DNA from: Avimonoglobus sp965151315
Lineage (GTDB): Bacteria > Bacillota > Clostridia > UBA1381
Assembly: GCA_965151315.1 (NCBI GenBank)
Contig: CBCTZG010000071.1
Coordinates: 1-15,091 of the forward strand
Reading direction: 5' to 3'
Length of the DNA stretch: 15,091 nucleotides
The position numbers and the translations under genes are program-made. Below, piece after piece: positions 8,956-14,839 of this stretch. The notes below the pieces were generated by a model. It saw only the letters and a program-made list of their open reading frames with translations, ran no database searches and was not told the DNA's origin. Each line of letters begins with the position of its first letter. Position 1 is the stretch's first letter.

Positions 8956-9003
8956 AAAAAACAAAGACACCTTTCCTATTCCTATATAGAAAAGACGCCT
9001 TTG
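8956..9003 (-). terminator. Strong intrinsic terminator in the glnN leader (promoter-distal)
   Basis: On the minus strand, a 17-base arm (9003 to 8987) pairs without a break with 8978 to 8962, allowing some G-U pairs, around an eight-base loop, and is followed at once by six T residues (8961-8956). It sits only about seven bases before the glnN ribosome binding site, too far upstream to end a previous gene, so it reads as an attenuator. Its 5' arm overlaps the hexaloop hairpin at 8991-9008, making the two folds mutually exclusive. Confidence 0.85.
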
Positions 9004-9008
9004 CCTTT
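8991..9008 (-). promoter_or_regulatory. ANTAR-type hexaloop hairpin, promoter-distal copy
   Basis: Minus-strand arms AAAGGC and GTCTTT form six pairs (one G-U) closing the six-base loop AAAGGC, with A at loop position 1 and G at position 4. This is the loop signature described for RNAs bound by ANTAR antiterminators. The hairpin uses bases 8991-9003 that the adjoining terminator needs for its 5' arm, so folding or protein capture of it would prevent termination. The matching closing pattern GC[AAAGNN]GT recurs in two other leader sites of this window. Confidence 0.62.
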
Positions 9009-9060
9009 ATTTTACATATTCAATTTTGAACTGTCCGGCCTGCTCTCTGTTTTTTAGCGC

Positions 9061-9111
9061 CGTGGTTTTCCGGTTCTGGGAACCATTTTTTTGCCGCGGC
9101 AGAAAACCGCG
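9061..9111 (-). repeat. Long inverted repeat with nested hairpin inside the glnN leader
   Basis: CGTGGTTTTC (9061-9070) and GAAAACCGCG (9102-9111) pair over ten positions. The exceptional position is a G-U pair on the plus strand and a C-A mismatch in the minus-strand transcript. Nested inside are GGTTC/GAACC (9072-9076 and 9080-9084) around a three-base loop, and the palindrome GCCGCGGC (9093-9100). The element lies between the two attenuators of the glnN leader. It could be a structured RNA domain of unknown role. It matches no riboswitch class that I recognise. Confidence 0.45.
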
Positions 9112-9138
9112 TTTTTCATCGTCCTTTACCGAAAACAG

Positions 9139-9184
9139 AAAAAGCAAAGACACTTTCAGCCCTTCAGCTTCAAGACATCTTTGC
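9139..9184 (-). terminator. Intrinsic terminator in the glnN leader (promoter-proximal)
   Basis: GCAAAGA (minus, 9184 to 9178) pairs with TCTTTGC (9150 to 9144), extended inward by three wobble pairs, and is followed by five T residues (9143-9139). It begins about six bases after the predicted transcription start, so it would end nearly all transcripts within 50 bases unless relieved. Its 5' arm overlaps the hexaloop hairpin at 9171-9188. Confidence 0.7.
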
Positions 9185-9188
9185 CTTA
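9171..9188 (-). promoter_or_regulatory. ANTAR-type hexaloop hairpin, promoter-proximal copy
   Basis: Minus-strand arms TAAGGC and GTCTTG give six pairs, of which two are G-U, closing the loop AAAGAT with A at position 1 and G at position 4. It shares bases 9178-9184 with the 5' arm of the promoter-proximal terminator. Compared with the plus-strand copy, the third stem pair changes from A-U to G-C, a compensatory change that supports a conserved stem. Confidence 0.62.
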
Positions 9189-9196
9189 CACTTTTC

Positions 9197-9224
9197 ATTA
9201 TACGCCAATTTTTTCATTTGTCAA
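9197..9224 (-). promoter_or_regulatory. Housekeeping-type promoter for the glnN operon
   Basis: On the minus strand, TTGACA (9224-9219) is followed after 16 bases by TATAAT (9202-9197), both perfect matches to the main sigma-factor consensus, in AT-rich surroundings. The predicted start of transcription is near 9190, immediately before the first hexaloop hairpin. A strong promoter followed at once by a terminator implies that control is mainly after initiation. Confidence 0.85.
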
Positions 9225-9283
9225 CCCCTTTTTGAAATTTTTTTTAAAAATCTTGCAAAAATAGATATTTTTTCATTTCTATA

Positions 9284-9312
9284 TTGACAAAAATGAATTT
9301 TAGGTGTATGAT
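9284..9312 (+). promoter_or_regulatory. Housekeeping-type promoter for the glutamate synthase operon
   Basis: TTGACA (9284-9289) and TATGAT (9307-9312) are separated by 17 bases, the optimal spacing. An A/T-rich tract lies just upstream. Transcription should begin near 9319, so the leader starts essentially at the hexaloop hairpin 9320-9339. The -35 boxes of the two divergent promoters are about 60 bases apart. Confidence 0.85.
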
Positions 9313-9319
9313 AGTTGCA

Positions 9320-9339
9320 AATGAGCAAAGACGTTCATT
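9320..9339 (+). promoter_or_regulatory. ANTAR-type hexaloop hairpin in the glutamate synthase leader
   Basis: Arms AATGAGC (9320-9326) and GTTCATT (9333-9339) form seven pairs, one of them G-U, closing the loop AAAGAC (9327-9332) with A at position 1 and G at position 4. The loop and the 3' arm are also the 5' side of the terminator ending at 9382, so the two structures exclude each other. It is the best-paired of the three hexaloops in the control region. Confidence 0.66.
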
Positions 9340-9382
9340 CATTGGGAAGCGTTGGCTTCTGCTGTGGATGGCGTCTTTTTTT
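9327..9382 (+). terminator. Intrinsic terminator/attenuator in the glutamate synthase leader
   Basis: AAAGACG (9327-9333) pairs with CGTCTTT (9372-9378). An inner helix CATTCA/TGGATG (9336-9341 and 9365-9370) and a tip GAAGC/GCTTC (9346-9350 and 9355-9359) extend the rod, and a run of seven T residues begins within the 3' arm (9376-9382). It lies between the promoter and the first gene, so it can only act as an attenuator. Confidence 0.78.
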
Positions 9383-9417
9383 ATTGATATTTTTGCATGA
9401 AAGGGCGTGTGGAACCT

Positions 9418-10515
9418 ATGAAATTAGAAGGGCAGGTCCGGATCCCCTCCGGGTGCGCGATCGCCGCAGTCATATCCAGGGAAGGAAACCGGATAACCGG
9501 GGAAAAAATTGTGGACGCGATGCGGCCTATGCACGACCGTTCCAACGGTCTGGGCGGCGGCTTTGCCGCGTATGGGATTTATCCTGCGTATAAGGAGTGT
9601 TACGCTTTACACTTTTTCTTTCATGACCGTACGGCCAGAAAGGACTGCGAGCAGTTTTTAAAGGAACGGTTTGAAATCGTCAAATCGGAGATCATCCCCA
9701 CCCGGAAAATCCCACAAATTACAGACGAGCCTGTGATCTGGCGGTATTTCGTCACGCCGCTGTGCTCTGTTCTGGCCGCGTACCAGCTGGATGAAAACGC
9801 GTTTGTGGCAAGAACGGTGATGAAGATCAACGCGGAAATGGACGGCGCTTATGTTTTTTCCAGCGGGAAAAATATGGGAAGCTTTAAAGCTGTCGGTTTT
9901 CCGGAGGATGTTGGCGTATTTTATCGGCTGGAGGAATACGAAGGGTATCTATGGACGGCCCATGGCAGGTATCCTACCAATACGCCGGGCTGGTGGGGCG
10001 GCGCCCATCCGTTTACGCTGCTGGATTATTCTGTCGTACATAACGGTGAGATCTCATCCTACGATGCGAACCGTCGGTTTATCGAGATGTTTGGATATAA
10101 ATGTACACTGCAGACCGACACCGAGGTGATTACCTATATTATGGATTATCTGCTCCGGGTCCAGGGTCTCACCCTGAATGAGGCCGCCAGCGTGATTGCC
10201 GCGCCGTTTTGGAGTACCATCGAACAGAAAACCGATCAAATAGACAAAGAAAAGCATATCTATTTGCGTACGCTTTTTTCCAGCCTGCTGATCACCGGCC
10301 CCTTTTCCATTGTATTCGGCTTTACAGGCGGCCTGATGGCTTTAAACGACCGCTTGAAGCTCCGTTCCATGGTCGTGGGCGAAAAGGATGATAAGGTATA
10401 TATCGCCAGCGAGGAGGCCGCCATCCGCGTTATGGAGCCGGATGCGGAAAATGTCTGGGCCCCTGCCGGCGGTGAGCCGGTTATTGTGAAAGTAAAGGAC
10501 GGTGTATGTTTGTGA
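9418..10515 (+). CDS. Glutamate synthase, glutaminase subunit (GltB domain 1)
   Basis: Stand-alone form of the GltB N-terminal domain: a class II glutaminase that releases ammonia from glutamine for glutamate synthesis. The start at 9418 is preferred over the ATG at 9397 because GTGGA precedes it and the family usually begins close to the VRIPSGC motif; 9397 has no ribosome binding site. Numbered from 9418, the likely nucleophile is Cys13 in IPSGC, which would need removal of the preceding 12 residues. Other motifs are DRSNGLGGGFAAYGIYP, AHGRYPTNTPGWWGG (Arg in the glutamine site), HNGE and QTDTEV. The 365-residue product overlaps the next gene by ten bases, which suggests coupled translation of interacting subunits. 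The start choice is moderately certain and the identity is firm. Confidence 0.9.
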   Translation: MKLEGQVRIPSGCAIAAVISREGNRITGEKIVDAMRPMHDRSNGLGGGFAAYGIYPAYKECYALHFFFHDRTARKDCEQFLKERFEIVKSEIIPTRKIPQITDEPVIWRYFVTPLCSVLAAYQLDENAFVARTVMKINAEMDGAYVFSSGKNMGSFKAVGFPEDVGVFYRLEEYEGYLWTAHGRYPTNTPGWWGGAHPFTLLDYSVVHNGEISSYDANRRFIEMFGYKCTLQTDTEVITYIMDYLLRVQGLTLNEAASVIAAPFWSTIEQKTDQIDKEKHIYLRTLFSSLLITGPFSIVFGFTGGLMALNDRLKLRSMVVGEKDDKVYIASEEAAIRVMEPDAENVWAPAGGEPVIVKVKDGVCL

Positions 10516-12017
10516 GCATAGACTTTATTTATCCAGAATTTGAAGTCATCCGGGATCAAAACCGCTGCATTGGCTGCAAGATCTGCCAGCAGGAATGTGC
10601 CAACGGCGTACATACCTTCGACGCGAAACGGGGAATGTTCCTGACCGACGAAACAAAATGCGTCAACTGCCAGCGCTGCGTCGCGATATGCCCCGCCCGG
10701 GCGCTGAAAATTGTGAAAAGCGATTGTGCTATCCGGGAAAACGCCAACTGGCAAAACGATACGGTCAACGAAATATATAAGCAGGCTGCCAGCGGCGGCG
10801 TCCTGCTTTCCTCCATGGGAAACCCCAAGCCACTCCCCGTATATTGGGATAAGCTTTTAATTAACGCCTCCCAGGTGACGAACCCCCCTATTGACCCGCT
10901 GCGGGAGCCCATGGAAACCCGGGTATTCTTAGGTAAAAAGCCGGGAAAAATCCAGCGGGATGAAACAGGCAGGCTAATATGCCAGCTTCCGCCCCAGCTA
11001 TCCCTGTCTATGCCGGTCATGTTTTCCGCCATGAGCTACGGCTCCATCAGCTATAACGCTCATGAATCCTTAGCCAGGGCTGCGGCGGAGCTGGGGATCG
11101 TATACAATACCGGTGAGGGCGGCCTGCATGAGGATTTTTACTGCTATGGGGAAAATACCATTGTGCAGGTTGCTTCCGGCCGGTTCGGCGTACACAAGGA
11201 TTATTTAGACGCGGGGGCGGCTGTGGAAATTAAAATGGGCCAGGGCGCGAAGCCCGGCATCGGCGGGCACCTGCCGGGGACAAAGATCGTGGGGGATGTA
11301 TCCCGGACCCGGATGATCCCCGAAGGTTCCGACGCCATTTCCCCCGCGCCACACCATGATATTTATTCCATCGAGGATTTGCGGCAGCTTGTCTTTTCGG
11401 TTAAAGAAGCAACCGAATACAAAAAGCCTGTTATTGTCAAGGTGGCCGCGGTACATAATATTGCCGCTATCGCCAGCGGGATCGCGCGCAGCGGCGCCGA
11501 TATTATCGCCATCGACGGGTTCCGCGGCGGCACCGGCGCCGCGCCAACCCGGATCCGGGATCATGTGGGGATCCCCATTGAGCTGGCTCTGGCCGCGGTA
11601 GATCAGCGGCTCCGATCAGAAGGGATCCGCAACCAGGTATCCCTAGTAGCCGGCGGTTCGATTCGCAGCGCGGCCGACGTGGTTAAGGCAGTAGCCTTAG
11701 GCGCGGACGCGTGCTACGTCGCTACATCGGCACTGCTCGCGCTGGGCTGCCATCTCTGCCGCACCTGCCAGAGCGGCAAGTGTAACTGGGGGATCGCGAC
11801 GCAGCGGCCGGAGCTTGTAAGCAGACTGGATCCTGACGTCGGCAGCAAGCGCCTTGTCAACCTAATAACCGCCTGGAAGCACGAGATCAAGGAACTGATG
11901 GGCGGCATGGGGATCAATTCCATTGAGGCCCTGCGGGGCAATCGGCTGATGTTGCGGGGTATCGGACTGACAGACAGAGAGCTTTCCATTCTTGGGATTT
12001 CCCACGCGGGAGAATGA
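10506..12017 (+). CDS. Glutamate synthase, ferredoxin/FMN subunit (archaeal-type GltB domain 2)
   Basis: Catalytic core that reduces 2-oxoglutarate plus ammonia to glutamate. Of 503 residues, the first 75 or so are a bacterial-type ferredoxin with two CX2CX2CX3C sets (Cys21/24/27/31 and Cys52/55/58/62), predicted to bind two [4Fe-4S] clusters. Residues of about 90-500 are the FMN-binding glutamate synthase barrel, with SAMSYGSIS, GEGG, KMGQGAKPGIGGHLPG, the SPAPHHDIYSIEDL segment and IDGFRGGTGAAP. Cys415, Cys421 and Cys426 keep the C-X5-C-X4-C spacing of the [3Fe-4S] site of classical GltB. AAAGGA sits seven bases before the ATG, inside the previous gene. No NAD(P)H-oxidising GltD subunit is encoded in the window, so electrons may arrive through the ferredoxin domain. 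Confidence 0.94.
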   Translation: MFVSIDFIYPEFEVIRDQNRCIGCKICQQECANGVHTFDAKRGMFLTDETKCVNCQRCVAICPARALKIVKSDCAIRENANWQNDTVNEIYKQAASGGVLLSSMGNPKPLPVYWDKLLINASQVTNPPIDPLREPMETRVFLGKKPGKIQRDETGRLICQLPPQLSLSMPVMFSAMSYGSISYNAHESLARAAAELGIVYNTGEGGLHEDFYCYGENTIVQVASGRFGVHKDYLDAGAAVEIKMGQGAKPGIGGHLPGTKIVGDVSRTRMIPEGSDAISPAPHHDIYSIEDLRQLVFSVKEATEYKKPVIVKVAAVHNIAAIASGIARSGADIIAIDGFRGGTGAAPTRIRDHVGIPIELALAAVDQRLRSEGIRNQVSLVAGGSIRSAADVVKAVALGADACYVATSALLALGCHLCRTCQSGKCNWGIATQRPELVSRLDPDVGSKRLVNLITAWKHEIKELMGGMGINSIEALRGNRLMLRGIGLTDRELSILGISHAGE

Positions 12018-12167
12018 CATGATTCGGACGGATATTTTGGGGCCCGAATTACGACCGGGATCTTTTCGGCCGAAACCAGGCTTTCCGGATATCCTGCAAA
12101 ATATCCAGTTCCCGCCGCATTTTTCTTTTAGAAAGAGTAGAAAATTTTTCGGAGGTGTGCTATAATA
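12018..12167 (+). other. Structured 150-base gap between glutamate synthase genes
   Basis: No gene is present. GGATATTTTG (12030-12039) and CAAAATATCC (12097-12106) form a perfect ten-base inverted repeat. Between or around it are ATTCGG/CCGAAT (12022-12027 and 12044-12049), the palindrome TTTCGGCCGAAA (12064-12075) and GGATAT/ATATCC (12087-12092 and 12101-12106), which could compete with the long stem. TTTTCT/AGAAAA (12121-12126 and 12139-12144) precedes a T-run at 12145-12149 but is weak. GGAGGTG at 12151-12157 serves the next gene. The rest of the operon is tightly packed, which makes this gap stand out. Confidence 0.55.
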
Positions 12168-12887
12168 ATGGTAATTGACGCAAAACATATCGACTTTCAG
12201 CAGCTGAACGAAGCGTTAAGAAATACATCTGAAAACTGTACTGTCACCAACTGTTTAGGGCAGCGGTTTATCGCCGCCGGGATGTCCGGCAAAATGGTTA
12301 CGATCCAGGGCATTCCCGGCAATGCCTTAGGCGCGTATTTAAACGGCGGTGTGATCCAGGTCATAGGAAACGCCCAGGACGCTGTAGGCGATACCATGAA
12401 CGACGGCGAGATCATTGTCCACGGCAACATCGGCGATGCCGCCGGGTACGCCATGCGAGGCGGCAAAATTTTTGTACGGGGCAATGCCGGTTACCGGGCG
12501 GGCATCCATATGAAGGCTTACCAGGAAAAACAGCCTGTTATGGTGATCGGCGGCAAATGCGGGAGCTTCCTGGGCGAATATCAGGCGGGCGGCGCCATCG
12601 TCGTGCTGGGGCTTACGGATGATCCTAAGCCCATCGTAAGCAGGTTCCCTGGCACCGGGATGCATGGGGGTAAAATGTTTCTGCGTTCCGCCTGTGCCGG
12701 GATCCATTTTCCGAAGCAGGTTCACGCCAGGAAAGCCGCAGACAAGGATCTGTTGGAAGTCGAAGCATACATTCAGGAATTCTGCCGGCATTTTGATTTT
12801 GACCACGGTGAAATTCTCAATTCCGCATTTACACTGGTTACGCCGGACAGCAGCAATCCATATCATCAGATGTATGTGGCAAACTAA
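12168..12887 (+). CDS. Glutamate synthase, GXGXG beta-helix subunit (GltB domain 3)
   Basis: Stand-alone version of the GltB C-terminal domain, a right-handed beta-helix with a structural role in holding the glutaminase and FMN domains together. The 239-residue sequence shows repeated glycine-turn motifs between about 45 and 190: GGVIQVIGNAQDAVGD, DGEIIVHGNIGDAAGYAM, GGKIFVRGNAGYRAG, GGAIVVLG and GGKMFLRS. A GGAGGTG ribosome binding site lies ten bases before the ATG. It completes the three-gene split of the bacterial GltB large subunit, in the order domain 1, domain 2, domain 3. It is separated from domain 2 by an unusual structured gap and from the following glutamine synthetase by 18 bases. 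Confidence 0.92.
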   Translation: MVIDAKHIDFQQLNEALRNTSENCTVTNCLGQRFIAAGMSGKMVTIQGIPGNALGAYLNGGVIQVIGNAQDAVGDTMNDGEIIVHGNIGDAAGYAMRGGKIFVRGNAGYRAGIHMKAYQEKQPVMVIGGKCGSFLGEYQAGGAIVVLGLTDDPKPIVSRFPGTGMHGGKMFLRSACAGIHFPKQVHARKAADKDLLEVEAYIQEFCRHFDFDHGEILNSAFTLVTPDSSNPYHQMYVAN

Positions 12888-12905
12888 AAGAAAGAGGGGT
12901 ACAAC

Positions 12906-14114
12906 ATGAACTATTCCGCGCGGGAAGTTATCCAATATGTGAACGAGGAGGATGTAAAATTTATCCGCCTCGCCTTCTGCGACGTCTACGGCAGGCAAAA
13001 GAATATATCCATCATGCCCAGTGAGCTTCCCCGCGCCTTTGAATGCGGGATTGCCTTTGACGCTTCCTCCGTAGGCGGGTTTGGCGACGAGCTGCACTCC
13101 GACCTGTTCCTGCGTCCGGATCCAGGTACGCTTGCCCTGTTTCCCTGGCGGCCCGAGCACGGCCGGGTCGTCCGCATGTTTTGCACCATTACCAAGCCCA
13201 ATGGGGACGTATATGAATGCGACACACGGAATGTGCTGAAAAAAGCAGTGGCAGACGCAAAGGAGGCCGGGATTGAATTTTTTATCGGATCTGAGCTTGA
13301 ATTTTATCTGTTCAAGCTGGATGGGAATGGGAACCCCACCAAGGATCCATATGATCAGGCTGGATATATGGATATGGCGCCGGAGGACCGGGGGGAAAAT
13401 ATCCGCCGGGAGATCTGCCTTTCCTTAGAACAGATGGGGATCCAGCCCGAAAGCTCCCATCACGAGGCCGGCCCTGGGCAAAACGAAATTGATTTCCGCT
13501 ATTCTGATCCGCTGACTGCCGCAGACGACGCTATGACCTTTAAAACAGCGGTCAAGGCAATCGCTTACCGAAATGGGCTTTTTGCGGACTTTTCACCCAA
13601 GCCGCTCCAGGGACAGCCGGGCAGCGGCCTGCATATCAACTTATCTGTGAAAAACGACAAAAATCATATTTTACTGCCCCATATACTTGCCGGGATTATG
13701 GAGTATATCCGGGAATTTACCGTATTTTTAAATCCTACGGAAGCGTCCTATCAAAGGCTTGGATATAACAAGGCACCAAAATATGTAGCCTGGTCCGGCG
13801 AAAACCGTTCGCAGCTGATCCGAATCCCCGCCGCCAGCGGGGAATACCGGCGGGCGGAGCTCCGTTCCCCGGATCCGGCCGTCAATCCGTATTTGGCATA
13901 CGCGATGCTCCTATACGCTGGTTTATACGGTATAGAAAATAAGCTTTATATGCCGCCTGCGGCCGAAATCAACTTCTTTACGGCGGATCAGGACACAACT
14001 AGTCAGTATAAAAAACTGCCGGATACCCTAACCGAGGCAAAGGCGCTGGCCGGGCAAAGCAAGTTTGTAGCGGCCCACATGCCAGAGCCAATCATCAGGA
14101 TCTATTGCAAGTAA
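12906..14114 (+). CDS. glnA: Glutamine synthetase, short type I-like form
   Basis: Predicted to form glutamine from glutamate, ammonia and ATP. The 402-residue protein has FDASSVGGF (51-59), the metal ligands of SELEF (Glu130, Glu132), HHEAGPGQNEID (185-196), GSGLHINLS (239-247), NPTEASYQRL, NRSQLIRIP (Arg301, Arg306) and ELRSPDPAVNPYLA (318-331). Classical type I enzymes are about 440-470 residues, so this one ends about 40 residues early and lacks the C-terminal region that holds the adenylylated tyrosine of E. coli GlnA. The usual second His of GSGMHxH is Asn245 here. A ribosome binding site AGAGGGG lies seven bases upstream. Another reading is a GS-family ligase with a different amine, but its place between glutamate synthase and an ANTAR regulator favours ammonia. 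Confidence 0.85.
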   Translation: MNYSAREVIQYVNEEDVKFIRLAFCDVYGRQKNISIMPSELPRAFECGIAFDASSVGGFGDELHSDLFLRPDPGTLALFPWRPEHGRVVRMFCTITKPNGDVYECDTRNVLKKAVADAKEAGIEFFIGSELEFYLFKLDGNGNPTKDPYDQAGYMDMAPEDRGENIRREICLSLEQMGIQPESSHHEAGPGQNEIDFRYSDPLTAADDAMTFKTAVKAIAYRNGLFADFSPKPLQGQPGSGLHINLSVKNDKNHILLPHILAGIMEYIREFTVFLNPTEASYQRLGYNKAPKYVAWSGENRSQLIRIPAASGEYRRAELRSPDPAVNPYLAYAMLLYAGLYGIENKLYMPPAAEINFFTADQDTTSQYKKLPDTLTEAKALAGQSKFVAAHMPEPIIRIYCK

Positions 14115-14144
14115 TCAACTAAACGAATAAAGGCGGTACCCAAC

Positions 14145-14729
14145 ATGGACTTAAAAGAGCGTGCATACAGCGTACTGGTCGTATCGGCTGCCGAAAAATT
14201 CAACATCTCCCTGCAAAAGCTGTTCCCCTGTTTCAGGTACTCCCCGGTGCGTCTGGAAGCAAGCATCAGCGCCGCCAAGCGCGCAGCGGCGGAACGCGAA
14301 TATGATTTCATTGTGATTAACTCTCCGCTGCCTGACGACGACGGCCTACGCTTTTCCATGGATATATGTGCCGGAAAAAGCGCAGTTGTGCTGCTGCTGA
14401 TCCGAAGCGAGCTTTATGCGTCTGTTTTTGACCAGGTTTCGCCATACGGCGTATATACCCTGCCCAAGCCCCTCTCCCGGCAAACCCTGGGCCGAGGGCT
14501 GGACTGGATGGCTTCTACCCGGGAGCGGCTCCGAAAGCTGGAGAAAAAAACGCTTTCCCTGGAAGATAAAATGCAGGAAATCCGGATCGTGAACCGGGCA
14601 AAATGGCTCTTAATCACAGAGCTGAAAATGACGGAAACAGATGCCCATTATTTTATTGAAAGACAAGCCATGGACCGCTGTGTGACAAAACGGGAGGTTG
14701 CGGAAGGGATTATTCAAACCTATCTTTGA
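14145..14729 (+). CDS. ANTAR-domain transcription antiterminator with degenerate receiver
   Basis: Predicted RNA-binding regulator of the AmiR/NasR type that binds hairpins in leader RNA and prevents termination. Residues of about 1-120 look like a receiver fold, but the phosphorylated Asp is Asn59 (FIVINSPLPDDDG) and the acidic pair expected after the first strand is missing (VVSAAEKF). The beta-5 Lys survives as LPKP (Lys108). A helical, coiled-coil-like segment (about 122-150) leads into the ANTAR domain (about 140-193), marked by RAKWLLITE, a TETDAHYFIERQAMDR helix and KREVAEGII. Its start lies 30 bases after glnA, with AAGGCGG upstream. Being last in the glutamate synthase operon, it may regulate its own transcript and the divergent glnN series through the hexaloops at 8991-9339. 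Confidence 0.9.
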   Translation: MDLKERAYSVLVVSAAEKFNISLQKLFPCFRYSPVRLEASISAAKRAAAEREYDFIVINSPLPDDDGLRFSMDICAGKSAVVLLLIRSELYASVFDQVSPYGVYTLPKPLSRQTLGRGLDWMASTRERLRKLEKKTLSLEDKMQEIRIVNRAKWLLITELKMTETDAHYFIERQAMDRCVTKREVAEGIIQTYL

Positions 14730-14772
14730 TGTGGTTTTGATGCTATCTGTTAAAGTATCGATGCCAAGACAT

Positions 14773-14826
14773 TTAAGCGGAATCTGGAATATGTACAGCC
14801 ACTCTGCTCTGGGAACACCCGCTTAA
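14773..14826. repeat. Eight-base inverted repeat downstream of the ANTAR gene
   Basis: TTAAGCGG (14773-14780) and CCGCTTAA (14819-14826) are perfect inverted repeats around 38 bases. No T-run follows on the plus strand, so it is not a standard terminator, and no other terminator was found after the ANTAR stop. It may mark the edge of a mobile or decayed segment, or be a chance repeat. Confidence 0.35.
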
Positions 14827-14839
14827 TATGCATCTGTTG

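Noticed and set aside
9072..9091. Plus-strand terminator-like GGTTC/GAACC hairpin followed by seven T residues
   Set aside because: The stem is only five pairs with a three-base loop, and no plus-strand gene or promoter lies upstream of it; it is better explained as part of the minus-strand leader inverted repeat.
9007..9198. 63-codon minus-strand open frame across the glnN leader
   Set aside because: Its ATG overlaps the -10 box, upstream of the predicted transcription start, and the frame runs through a terminator and other structured leader sequence; it has no ribosome binding site.
9319..9382. Glutamine riboswitch (glnA RNA motif) in the glutamate synthase leader
   Set aside because: The leader has a CGTTCA-like stretch and GGAAG, loosely like the glnA motif, but the conserved GGAAGTAGG core and the expected helix arrangement are absent; hexaloop plus terminator explains the bases better.
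12339..13160. 273-codon minus-strand open frame opposite gltB domain 3 and glnA
   Set aside because: It spans two well-supported genes on the opposite strand and their spacer, with no ribosome binding site or family resemblance.
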